Positions 37,103 to 45,214 of a DNA stretch of 64,000 nt are shown here, in pieces (within the stretch, counting starts at the first letter, position 1; each line of letters opens with the position of its first letter). The notes under the pieces are model-generated. The model searched no databases, was not told the DNA's origin, and was given only the letters and a program-made list of their open reading frames with translations. A program made the position numbers and the translations under genes. This stretch comes from Glutamicibacter sp. MNS18 (GTDB taxonomy: Bacteria; Actinomycetota; Actinomycetes; Actinomycetales; Micrococcaceae): NCBI RefSeq assembly GCF_026107515.2, contig NZ_JAPCHW010000015.1, forward strand, positions 55,698 through 119,697, written 5' to 3'.

Positions 37103-37773
37103 TACTTCTTCCCTCCCAGGGCCACAACGGTATCCACGTAGATGCCCGGGGTCACCACGACCTCCGGATCGATGCTGCCTGCCGGCACGACCTCATCCAC
37201 CTGGACAATGGCCTGCTTCGCGGCGGTGGCCATGATCGGGCCGAAGTTCCGTGCGGTCTTGCGGTAGACCAGGTTGCCCAGGGTGTCCGCGTGCAGCGCC
37301 TTGATCAGCGCGAAGTCGGCATGGATCGGGGTCTCCAGCACATAGCCCTTGCCGTCAATGACCCGGGTTTCCTTGCCTTCGGCCAACAGCGTGCCATAAC
37401 CGGTGGGGGTAAAGAATCCGCCGATCCCGGCCCCGGCGGCACGGATGCGCTCGGCCAGATTGCCTTGCGGAACCAGCTCCAGCTCGATTTCCCCGGCCCG
37501 GTAGGCCGTATCGAAGTGCCAGGAGTCGGACTGGCGGGGGAAGGAGCAGATGATCTTCCTGACCCGGCGTTCCTTGATCAGCAGCGCCAGCCCGGCATCG
37601 GCCTGCCCGGCGTTGTTGTTCACTACGGTCAGATCCGTGGCGCCGCAATCCATCAGCGCGTCAATCAGTTCCATCGGTTGTCCGGCGTTGCCGAACCCGC
37701 CAATCAATATGGTCGAACCGTTCCTGATCTCCGCGACGGCCTCAGCCGCCGAGGCGGCAATACGTGGTGCCAT
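37102..37773 (-). CDS. 3-oxoacid CoA-transferase subunit A
   Basis: 223 residues. The glycine loop TILIGGFGNAGQPMELIDAL and FFTPTGYGTLLAEGKE match the alpha subunit (ScoA/PcaI). GAGAGG precedes the ATG. It is encoded 73 bases after the thiolase gene and coupled to subunit B. Together with the thiolase this is the pcaF-pcaI-pcaJ arrangement of the beta-ketoadipate pathway, though scoAB function is possible. Confidence 0.9.
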   Translation of the reverse strand: MAPRIAASAAEAVAEIRNGSTILIGGFGNAGQPMELIDALMDCGATDLTVVNNNAGQADAGLALLIKERRVRKIICSFPRQSDSWHFDTAYRAGEIELELVPQGNLAERIRAAGAGIGGFFTPTGYGTLLAEGKETRVIDGKGYVLETPIHADFALIKALHADTLGNLVYRKTARNFGPIMATAAKQAIVQVDEVVPAGSIDPEVVVTPGIYVDTVVALGGKK

Positions 37774-37846
37774 CCCTATACCTCTCTATTTTCCAAAAGT
37801 TCCCTTGAACCGGGCGATTTGAACCCCCGGCCGGCTGTGCCTTGCC

Positions 37847-39058
37847 CTAGGCGGTGGCGTTGACGTTCTCGATCACCACGGCCAGCCCCTGCCCGACACC
37901 GATGCAGATCGCGGCCACACCGTAGCGCTCGCCGGACTCCTGCAGACGGCGGGCCAGGGTGCCCAGGATGCGCAGGCCCGATGCGCCCAGCGGATGGCCA
38001 ATGGCGATGGCCCCGCCCCAGGCGTTGACGATGGCCTCATCGATGTCCCAGGCGCGCACACAGGCCAGCGACTGGGCGGCGAACGCCTCGTTCAGTTCCA
38101 CTGCAGCGATGTCGCTCCAGGTCAATCCGGCCTTGGCCAGGGCCTTGTTGGCCGCATCCACCGGGGCGAATCCGAAGTACTGCGGGTCCAGGGCAAAGGC
38201 ACCGTTGGAAACGATACGGGCGATCGGGTCCTTGCCCAGCAATTGTCCACCGCGTTCCGAGCCGATGAAGGCCGCCGACGCCCCGTCGTTCATGGGCGAG
38301 GCGTTCCCGGCGGTCACGGTGCCGGTTTCGGCAGGGCGGAAGACGGTGCGCAAGCCACCCAGGGTTTCGGGGGTGGAGTCCGGGCGGACGGTTTCATCAC
38401 GGGTCAGCTCGGTACCGCGCTTGGAGGCCGGCGGCACCGACACCACCAGATTCCCGTACTTGCCGGCATCCCAGGCGGCCGCAGCCAGTTGGTGCGAGGC
38501 AGCCGCGAACCTATCCTGGTCTTCCCGGTTGATCTGGTATTTTTCGCGCAACTGTTCGGTGGCTTCACCCAGCGACACGGTCCATTCCTTGGGCATGGCG
38601 GGGTTGACCAGTCGCCAGCCCAGGGTGGTGTTGGCCAGTTCCAGGTTGTTCATCGGAAAGGGACGTTCGGTCTTTGGCAGCACCCATGGGGCGCGGCTCA
38701 TCGACTCGACACCGCCGACCAGAACCAGGTCGGCATCCCCGGTGGCAACCTGGCGCGCGGCGGCGATCGAGGCGTCGAGCGAGGAACCGCACAGGCGGTT
38801 CATGGTGGTACCGGGCAGGGAGGTCGGCAGGCCGGCCAGCAGGGTCGCCATGCGTGCCACGTTGCGGTTTTCCTCACCGGCGCCATTGGCGTTGCCGAAG
38901 ACGGATTCGTCGATGGTTTCCGGATCCAGCTGCGGGGCACGGGCCACGATCTCACGAACGACATGTGCCGCCAGGTCGTCCGGGCGATGTCCGGACAGGG
39001 CGCCGCCCAGTTTGCCGAACGGGGTACGGATTGCATCGTAGAGATAGGCCTGATTCAT
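37847..39058 (-). CDS. Thiolase, probably 3-oxoadipyl-CoA thiolase
   Basis: 403 residues from the ATG at 39058 (GAGGGAG upstream). Catalytic Cys in MNRLCGSSLDASIAAARQV, His in IAIGHPLGASGLRIL, and second Cys in ICIGVGQGLAVVIE, where the usual CxGGGxG reads CIGVGQG. It cleaves 3-oxoadipyl-CoA or another 3-oxoacyl-CoA to acetyl-CoA. First of three genes with the CoA-transferase; divergent from an IclR regulator. Confidence 0.9.
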   Translation of the reverse strand: MNQAYLYDAIRTPFGKLGGALSGHRPDDLAAHVVREIVARAPQLDPETIDESVFGNANGAGEENRNVARMATLLAGLPTSLPGTTMNRLCGSSLDASIAAARQVATGDADLVLVGGVESMSRAPWVLPKTERPFPMNNLELANTTLGWRLVNPAMPKEWTVSLGEATEQLREKYQINREDQDRFAAASHQLAAAAWDAGKYGNLVVSVPPASKRGTELTRDETVRPDSTPETLGGLRTVFRPAETGTVTAGNASPMNDGASAAFIGSERGGQLLGKDPIARIVSNGAFALDPQYFGFAPVDAANKALAKAGLTWSDIAAVELNEAFAAQSLACVRAWDIDEAIVNAWGGAIAIGHPLGASGLRILGTLARRLQESGERYGVAAICIGVGQGLAVVIENVNATA

Positions 39059-39216
39059 GTTGTACTCCCTCACCGCGAAATGTTCGCATCGTGAACTTAA
39101 GTTCGTTAACTGAACTTTATCAGTGAACCGGTATTCGATTCAAGGGGTGGGGTAGTGAAATCGGCGGACAGCTGCCCATGGGCCACCCCTCGGATTCGGT
39201 GGATTACAGTGGTTCC

Positions 39217-39966
39217 ATGGCCAACTCGCCCAGTGGGGATTCAATGCTCGACCGCCTGGTGCGGATACTTGATTCCTTTGATTCCAAGACTCCCAGCATG
39301 TCCGTGGCCGCGCTGGCCCGGCGCGCACAGATACCACGGGCCACCATGTACCGGCTGATGGAGGAAATGGTGGAGCACGGATTGCTGGCCCGTGACGGGG
39401 AAGGCAAGGTCTCCCTGGGCCTGCGCTTGTGGGAACTGGCCAATCGCAGCGCTGCGACCCAGGATCTGCGCAGCGCAGCACTGCCGTTCATGGAGGATAT
39501 CAACCAGTTGCTGGGACAGAATACCCAGCTGTCGCTACTGCACCAGGACGAGGTGCTGGTCATCGAGCGCCTCTCCCGTCCCGGCTCCGTAGTCAACCAG
39601 GCCTCCGTGGCTGGACGCATGCCGGTACACCGCACCTCGATGGGCATGGCCCTGCTGGCCTTTTCCCCGACGCCCACACTGGAGGACTACCTTTCGCGCC
39701 ACGCGCAGATCATGAAGCAGTACCATCCACAGCTGCGTCATGAACTGGCCGAGATCCGCCGTCGCGGCTATGCCACCTTCGATGGCTTCATCGATCCGGA
39801 AACCACCGGAGCTGCCGCCCCGATCCTGGACGGGCAGGGGTATGCGGCGGCAGTTCTTTCGGTTGTGGTGCCCCGGGGCTCATCCACGTTGCCGGCGGCC
39901 GCAATGGCGCTGCGTACCGCGGCCCGCGGCATCTCCCGCGCCCTGGGCTACACCGCGGAGAGCTGA
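39217..39966 (+). CDS. IclR-family regulator
   Basis: 249 residues from the ATG at 39217 (MANSPSGDSMLDRLVRIL); starts at 39178 and 39244 are possible and none has a clear ribosome site. Winged helix MSVAALARRAQIPRATMYRL and an effector domain with QLSLLHQDEVLVIERLSRPG. Divergent from the thiolase/CoA-transferase genes, so a local regulator is likely. The ligand is probably an aromatic or ring-cleavage acid. Confidence 0.85.
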   Translation: MANSPSGDSMLDRLVRILDSFDSKTPSMSVAALARRAQIPRATMYRLMEEMVEHGLLARDGEGKVSLGLRLWELANRSAATQDLRSAALPFMEDINQLLGQNTQLSLLHQDEVLVIERLSRPGSVVNQASVAGRMPVHRTSMGMALLAFSPTPTLEDYLSRHAQIMKQYHPQLRHELAEIRRRGYATFDGFIDPETTGAAAPILDGQGYAAAVLSVVVPRGSSTLPAAAMALRTAARGISRALGYTAES

Positions 39967-40063
39967 GCCTTGCGGGCCCACGGCGAAACCGGCCCTCCGC
40001 AGAACCCAACGAGTTCTCCAGAGGACCAGCCTGACCATTCAGGGGTCAGTACGACTCGTCGCG

Positions 40064-41077
40064 TCAGTTCGGTTCGATGACCACAACCGCCGGTCCGGCG
40101 CCGGCCCGGGCATCTGCACGGGCACCGGTCGGGGACGTCACCGCCCGGGAGACGCAGCAGTTCATCTTGGTGGACTGGCGTTTCTGGCGTTCGGAATAGA
40201 ACACGTCACGGTGGTCGATACGGCCACTGAGTTCGGTGATACGCACCTCGCACAGCCCGCACTCCCCCTTACGGCAGTCGAACATCATCTCGGCCCCGGC
40301 GTCTTCCAGGGCCTCGAGCATCGATCGCCCCGGCGGCACGGTCACTTCCAGATCCAGCTTCGGCACCCTCACGATGAATTCCTCCGGGTCATACCAACCA
40401 CTGTTACCGAAGGTCTCATACCGCAGGGAGGAGAACTCCAGCTCACGCTCAATCCATTCCCTACGCACCGCGTCCATCAGCCTGATGGGACCGCACATAT
40501 ACAGTTCCGTGTGCTCGTCGGCCCGCGCCAGCAACTCGGGAACCTTCAACGAGGTACCCTCGTCATCCACATGGACTTCCAGCCGCTGGCCATGCTCCCG
40601 CTGGAGCAGCTCCAGATAGGCCATGGCCGAGCGGCTACGCCCGGCGTACACCACAACGTAATCCGCCTTGAGCCGCTTGAGGACCGCCGCCATATTCAGG
40701 ATCGCGGTGATCCCGACCCCGCCGGCGAGCAGGATATACTTCCCGGCCCCGACGCGCAGGGGGAAATTCTGCAACGGCTGGGTGATCCGCAACCGCCGGC
40801 CGGCCTCAAGCCCGTGCATGAAGATCGACCCGCCACGAGACAACGGTGCCCTGAGCACACTGATCACCAGCCGGGAGCCGTCCTGGCTGCTTTCCACTAC
40901 CGAGTAGCTGCGTTTGGCCTGCTGCCCGGCCATGGTGACCAGCAGATCGATATGCGAGCCGGGCTCGGCCCGCGCGGGAAGCTCGGGTTCCAACTCGATC
41001 CGCACAATGTCCTTGGCCACCACCACGGTGCGCACCACCGTGGCGTCTTGCCATACTTCAATATTTGTTGCTGCCAT
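40064..41077 (-). CDS. Phthalate/vanillate-type oxygenase reductase
   Basis: 337 residues. FNR-like FMN domain (KRSYSVVESSQDG), NAD domain (ILLAGGVGITAILNMA, ELYMCGP) and a C-terminal plant-type [2Fe-2S] ferredoxin with FDCRKGECGLCEVRI plus a fourth Cys in MNCCVSRA. This order is that of VanB/PobB-class reductases, which pass electrons from NADH to the Rieske oxygenase encoded just upstream. The C-terminal tail after the ferredoxin is unusually long and Ala/Gly-rich. Confidence 0.92.
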   Translation of the reverse strand: MAATNIEVWQDATVVRTVVVAKDIVRIELEPELPARAEPGSHIDLLVTMAGQQAKRSYSVVESSQDGSRLVISVLRAPLSRGGSIFMHGLEAGRRLRITQPLQNFPLRVGAGKYILLAGGVGITAILNMAAVLKRLKADYVVVYAGRSRSAMAYLELLQREHGQRLEVHVDDEGTSLKVPELLARADEHTELYMCGPIRLMDAVRREWIERELEFSSLRYETFGNSGWYDPEEFIVRVPKLDLEVTVPPGRSMLEALEDAGAEMMFDCRKGECGLCEVRITELSGRIDHRDVFYSERQKRQSTKMNCCVSRAVTSPTGARADARAGAGPAVVVIEPN

Positions 41078-41113
41078 GAGAATCGCTCAGTCTTTCGTGT
41101 CCGGCACCCTCGG

Positions 41114-42208
41114 CTAGGCGGAGGTGTGCAGGCGGTCTTCGGCTTCCAGCATGGACTCGAGGATGCGGCGCACCCACATCCCCCCGGAATCGATATTCAG
41201 GTTGTAGAACTCGTAATCGGGGTTGGCGTCAATGGCCTCCTGCTGGGCCTTGAGCATGCGTTCGTCCTCACCGAAAACCCCATGGACACCGTCGCGCAGC
41301 TGCGTGGTGATCAACTGGCTTTCCAACCGGTAGTTGCGCATGAAGGCCCAGAAGTAGTGGGAGGACCGGTCGGTTTCCGGGGTGATGGTGTTCATGACGT
41401 ACCCGTTCACCCCCTGGCTGCGGTCCCCTTCCGGGGCCCCGGTGCCGGCCTTGGCCACGCCCACGTCGATGCGGATCGTGGATGGCGCCTCGAAGTGGAT
41501 GATCTGCCAGCGGTCGACCTTGCCCTCGAACCCGGGGAACTTGTCACGCATGTTCTTGCGCCAGAACGGCGGGGCATCGATATCCAGCATCCACCGGGTG
41601 ACGGTCACCCGGTTGCCCTCACGGGTGGTGATGAACTCCGACTCGCTCAACTCCTCCTGTCCGATCGAGGAAGAGTGCACGAACTCCTCATGGGTCAGGT
41701 CCATCAGGTTATCCAGGATCAGCTGGTAGTTGCACTCGGCGTGGATCGTCTGCCCGTCACCGGCCCACTCATCCGAATCCATCTGCCCCATATCCGGTAC
41801 CAGCGCCGGGTCGGCCTGGGTGGGATCCCCCATCCAGATCCAGATGAAACGGTAACGCTCGATCACCGGAAAGGAAGGCACCGTGGCACTGGGGTTGATG
41901 GTTTCCTGGGCCGGCATGCTCACACAACGCCCGGCGGAGTTGTAGACGATGCCGTGGTACGGGCACTGGATACCGTCCTTGCCCACCGTCTTGCCCAGCG
42001 ACAGCGGAGCCAGACGGTGCCAACAGGAATCGGCCAGGGCCACCGCCTTGCCCTCCTCGGTGCGGTACAACGCCACCGGACGATTCGCGATACGACGGGA
42101 CATCGGGGTGCGGGTGACCTCGTGGTCCCAGGCGGCGACATACCAGGCGTTCAACGGGTGGCCCAGGATCTTGGCGGTAGTGGTACTCGAACTAGCGGTG
42201 GTGGTCAT
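41114..42208 (-). CDS. Rieske aromatic oxygenase, VanA-like O-demethylase
   Basis: 364 residues from the ATG at 42208 (GAGAGG upstream). Rieske ligands Cys62/His64 (SCWHRLAPLSLG) and Cys82/His85 (QCPYHGIVY). The mononuclear iron site is NLMDLTHEEFVHSSSIG. It resembles vanillate O-demethylase oxygenase, but CPHR is CWHR here, so the substrate may be another methoxy- or ring-substituted aromatic acid. Operon with the reductase; divergent from a PadR regulator, with a palindrome between them. Confidence 0.9.
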   Translation of the reverse strand: MTTTASSSTTTAKILGHPLNAWYVAAWDHEVTRTPMSRRIANRPVALYRTEEGKAVALADSCWHRLAPLSLGKTVGKDGIQCPYHGIVYNSAGRCVSMPAQETINPSATVPSFPVIERYRFIWIWMGDPTQADPALVPDMGQMDSDEWAGDGQTIHAECNYQLILDNLMDLTHEEFVHSSSIGQEELSESEFITTREGNRVTVTRWMLDIDAPPFWRKNMRDKFPGFEGKVDRWQIIHFEAPSTIRIDVGVAKAGTGAPEGDRSQGVNGYVMNTITPETDRSSHYFWAFMRNYRLESQLITTQLRDGVHGVFGEDERMLKAQQEAIDANPDYEFYNLNIDSGGMWVRRILESMLEAEDRLHTSA

Positions 42209-42288
42209 GGTGGTCCTCTCGATGTCTCCACGGGAGTATCGGGTCACCCCGAAATGAAGATGGGGAAAGTAAAGGGAAATCGCAAACC

Positions 42289-42316
42289 CAAACTAACTAT
42301 GCTCATAGTTAGTTTG
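42289..42316. promoter_or_regulatory. Perfect 13-base inverted repeat, PadR/VanR-type operator
   Basis: CAAACTAACTATG (42289-42301) and CATAGTTAGTTTG (42304-42316) are exact reverse complements around a CT spacer. It sits between the divergent oxygenase (start 42208) and PadR gene (start 42378). A weaker related copy (AACTA...CTATGTAGATAGT) follows at about 42321-42347, close to the PadR start. A PadR-family repressor would bind here and be released by an aromatic acid. Confidence 0.85.
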
Positions 42317-42377
42317 CCTGGAACTAGAATAGCTATGTAGATAGTGGTTTGCAACACAATTCCGGAAAGGACTTTTC

Positions 42378-42983
42378 GTGAGCCTGCGATACGCCCTGCT
42401 TGCCTTGCTGACGGTGGAGCCGATGACCGGCTATGACTTGCATAAACAGTTCGAGTCATCGGTCGGCCATGTCTGGCATGCCCCGGATTCGCAGATCTAT
42501 CCGGAACTCAAACGCATGGAGGCCGCCGGACTGGTCGAAGGCGAGGAAGTCCCCTGGGGACCACGCGGAAAAAAGCGCCAGTATCACATCACCGATACCG
42601 GCCTGGCGGACTTCCAGGCCTGGATGACCGCACCCATGGACTACGCACGCACCCGCGATCCGGCACACCTGAAAGCCGCCTACCTCGAATGGGCCACACC
42701 GGAAGCGGCCAGGGAGCACTTTCGCGCGCACATCACCTACCACGAAACACTTCGGCTCCAATGGGTCGCGACAGCCGACGCGATCCGAACCGGTACCAGC
42801 ACCATGCTGCACCGGCGGTTGCAGAACACGGAACCGGAAAAACATGAGGCGACCATTGCGTTCAAGGAATTCACCTACGAGGGCCTGATCGCCAAGGCAG
42901 AGACGGAAATCGCATGGGCCAGGCGCGGGCTGGAGCTGGTGGACCGGCTATCAGCCAGCAGCCAATCCACCACGGGTGGATAA
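42378..42983 (+). CDS. PadR-family repressor (VanR-like)
   Basis: 201 residues, GTG start with GGAAAGGA upstream. N-terminal winged helix: ALLALLTVEPMTGYDLHKQF and SQIYPELKRMEAAGLVEGE, followed by the C-terminal helical dimerisation region of PadR-s1/Vinculin-like type. Encoded divergently from the Rieske demethylase genes with two palindromic sites between them, like vanR of Corynebacterium/Arthrobacter vanABK clusters. Confidence 0.92.
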   Translation: MSLRYALLALLTVEPMTGYDLHKQFESSVGHVWHAPDSQIYPELKRMEAAGLVEGEEVPWGPRGKKRQYHITDTGLADFQAWMTAPMDYARTRDPAHLKAAYLEWATPEAAREHFRAHITYHETLRLQWVATADAIRTGTSTMLHRRLQNTEPEKHEATIAFKEFTYEGLIAKAETEIAWARRGLELVDRLSASSQSTTGG

Positions 42984-43041
42984 GCGCATAGCCTAGATCC
43001 CAAGAGCCACCGGCCCGCGCCAAGGGCGTTGCTTTCCCACT

Positions 43042-43059
43042 GGCGGAGAGTTCTCCGCC
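43042..43059. terminator. Hairpin between convergent padR and P450 genes
   Basis: GGCGGAG-AGTT-CTCCGCC is a perfect 7-base stem with a 4-base loop, directly after the P450 stop. No T run is visible, so its terminator role is tentative. Confidence 0.45.
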
Positions 43060-44306
43060 TACTGACCATCCCAGGTCACCGGCAAGTTGGTGAGACCGCG
43101 GAAGATGAAACCGCCCCATGAGGTCGACCTGCTATGGTCCACTCGGAACCCTGTCAGCTCTTCAAAGAGCATGGGTACTGCAATCCGTCCGATGCCCGTC
43201 TGGGCTGCCCATTTTCCGGCACACATATGTGGACCATTGCCGAAACCGATATGACGGCGCACCGGGCGGTCCAACCGGAATTGCTCGGGGTCCTGCACGA
43301 AATCGGGGTCACGGTTGGCTGCAGCCAGCACCAATCCGATCTGGCTCCCGGCGGGGATATGATACCCGCAGACCACCGAGTCGGCGGTGGTCTGCCTGGT
43401 GAGCATGGCGATCGGGGTCAGGAGGCGGACGGTCTCCTCGAACAACGCATCCCACAAGCCAGGGTCCCGGTTGATCCCAGCACGGATCTCCGGGTACCGA
43501 TCCAGATAGTAGACGCTGCCGGTTGCCACATGTTGCGGTTCGTTGATACCGCCGGAAATCGCCAGCAGCGCATTGGCCTTGACGCTTTGCTCGCTCATGC
43601 CGGATTGCAGCATGAGCGAGGTGATCGAGAGATCTGGTGTCTTCCGCAGACTTACGAAAGCCTCGTCCAGGGCATCATTGGCTTCCGTCTTCGATTTTTC
43701 ACATCGCGCCCAGATATCGGGATCCTCGGTGACATTGCCTGACCCTGCGATGAAATCGGCGGACCAACGGGCAATATCCTGCCACGGCACATGTGGTAGC
43801 CCGACCAGTGCCGCCAGGTTTCGCGCAGCAACCGGCGCCGCGAAGTGTGTATTCAGATCTGCTGCAACGGGCCCGACGGCGCGTAGCTCCGTCAGGGTGG
43901 TCTTGGCGTTTTTCCGGAAAACCTCGCCCCAGTGCTCCAACATGCTCTTGGGACGCAGCGCAGGGTTGATCACCTTGCGCTCCTGCGCGTGGGCTTGTCC
44001 GTCTTTCCTGATCATCGGCCGTTGACCGAGCGCCCGCACCATGTGTGCCCCACCCACCTCGGAGGAAAACACCTCGGGATTCTGTTCCGCCGCAATACAG
44101 GCCGCAGCCGGGCTGATCATTATCCTGCCCATGACCGGCACCCACGCCACCGGAGATTCTCGAAGCAACCGGGTATAAACCGCGTTGCTATCGCGCTGCA
44201 GTTGCTCGATCGTCACCCAATCCGCCACCGGTACCGGCATGGGTTGCTGATTGTCGGCGGTTTCGATGCGCAGAATTTCGGGACGGACATTCGTTGTGCC
44301 TGTCAT
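43059..44306 (-). CDS. Cytochrome P450
   Basis: 415 residues from the ATG at 44306 (GGAG 7 bases upstream). Heme-binding loop FGNGPHMCAGKWAAQ, with the ExxR helix around ALFEETVRLLTP. In the I helix the usual acid-Thr pair is replaced: ALLAISGGINEPQHVA. This GGxNEP pattern is reminiscent of CYP255-type (GcoA) O-demethylases as I remember them. No dedicated reductase is encoded beside it. With an adjacent VanAB-like pair, an aromatic ether substrate is a reasonable guess. Confidence 0.9.
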   Translation of the reverse strand: MTGTTNVRPEILRIETADNQQPMPVPVADWVTIEQLQRDSNAVYTRLLRESPVAWVPVMGRIMISPAAACIAAEQNPEVFSSEVGGAHMVRALGQRPMIRKDGQAHAQERKVINPALRPKSMLEHWGEVFRKNAKTTLTELRAVGPVAADLNTHFAAPVAARNLAALVGLPHVPWQDIARWSADFIAGSGNVTEDPDIWARCEKSKTEANDALDEAFVSLRKTPDLSITSLMLQSGMSEQSVKANALLAISGGINEPQHVATGSVYYLDRYPEIRAGINRDPGLWDALFEETVRLLTPIAMLTRQTTADSVVCGYHIPAGSQIGLVLAAANRDPDFVQDPEQFRLDRPVRRHIGFGNGPHMCAGKWAAQTGIGRIAVPMLFEELTGFRVDHSRSTSWGGFIFRGLTNLPVTWDGQ

Positions 44307-44400
44307 GGTCGACTCCTTCATTTTCATTTCGGACTGCCTGTCCCGCAAGTGTGCCGTCACTGCTTCACAGAACCTATGTGAATACGTATCATTCGTAGTT

Positions 44401-45180
44401 ATGGCAAGATCATCAGCTGGTATTTCAACGCTTGAGCGTGCCGTCAGGCTCCTGGAAGCCTTTGCCCCGGGAGAACAGGATCTCACCCAAAGCCAGCTGG
44501 CCTCCCGTGCCGGAATTCCGCTGTCCAGTTCCACGTCGCTGTTGCGTGAGCTGGTGCGGTTGGGGTTGCTGGAGAGAACCGAAGATCGCAGCTACCGGAT
44601 TGGCGTGCACCTATGGGAACTTGCCAGCGGCACTCCGGGCGTTGTGGGCCTGCGGGAGACTGCGCTGCCGCATTTGCAGCGATTGCAGGCATCGCTCGGC
44701 CACCACAGCCAGCTGGGCATCCTCGATGGAGCCGAAGTCCTGTTCCTCGAACGCCTCTCCAGCGGCAATGGCACGGTAAACCACACCCTGGTCGGCAAGA
44801 GGATGCCTTTTTACGCTTCGTCCAGCGGGTTGGTCCTGGCCGCCCATGCGACCCCCGAACGCCGCCGTGAATTGGTCGCCCTCCCTCGCCCGAGATATGC
44901 AATCGAACCCGACTTCACCGATCAAGCCCTGCGTCAGCTACTGGCCGAGATCCGAAAAACGGGCGTTCACCAATCCCAGGGCTGGGTGCATCCGAAGTCA
45001 ACGGCACTGGCTGTCCCGGTGCGCGGGGCACTGGGGACGGTGGTCGGCGCACTGGCAGTGGTCGTCCCCTCGGACCCGCAAGGAGCGGATCAACGGCTCG
45101 CCAATCCGGGTCTGGAAGCGATGTTGCTACGCACCGCGGCCGGCCTGCACAATGATTTGACCCGCCCTCAACGCAGCTGA
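44401..45180 (+). CDS. IclR-family regulator beside P450
   Basis: 259 residues from the ATG at 44401. Winged helix STLERAVRLLEAFAPGEQDL and LASRAGIPLSSSTSLLRELV; effector domain with LGHHSQLGILDGAEVLFLER. It is divergent from the P450 gene (95 bases between starts), so it probably controls it. No clear ribosome site; an ATACGTAT palindrome lies just upstream of the start and could be an operator. Confidence 0.87.
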   Translation: MARSSAGISTLERAVRLLEAFAPGEQDLTQSQLASRAGIPLSSSTSLLRELVRLGLLERTEDRSYRIGVHLWELASGTPGVVGLRETALPHLQRLQASLGHHSQLGILDGAEVLFLERLSSGNGTVNHTLVGKRMPFYASSSGLVLAAHATPERRRELVALPRPRYAIEPDFTDQALRQLLAEIRKTGVHQSQGWVHPKSTALAVPVRGALGTVVGALAVVVPSDPQGADQRLANPGLEAMLLRTAAGLHNDLTRPQRS

Positions 45181-45190
45181 AGGCGGGTCA
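45158..45190. terminator. Bidirectional hairpin at the end of the IclR gene
   Basis: TGACCCGCC (45158-45166) pairs with GGCGGGTCA (45182-45190), overlapping the IclR stop codon. It separates this gene from the convergent LLM monooxygenase gene. Confidence 0.6.
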
Positions 45191-45214
45191 GGATATCCAG
45201 GATCCGGCGTCCGG

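Noticed and set aside
39740-42340. Plus-strand frame of 866 codons
   Set aside because: Runs antisense across both oxygenase genes, which have intact cofactor motifs; a codon-bias artefact.
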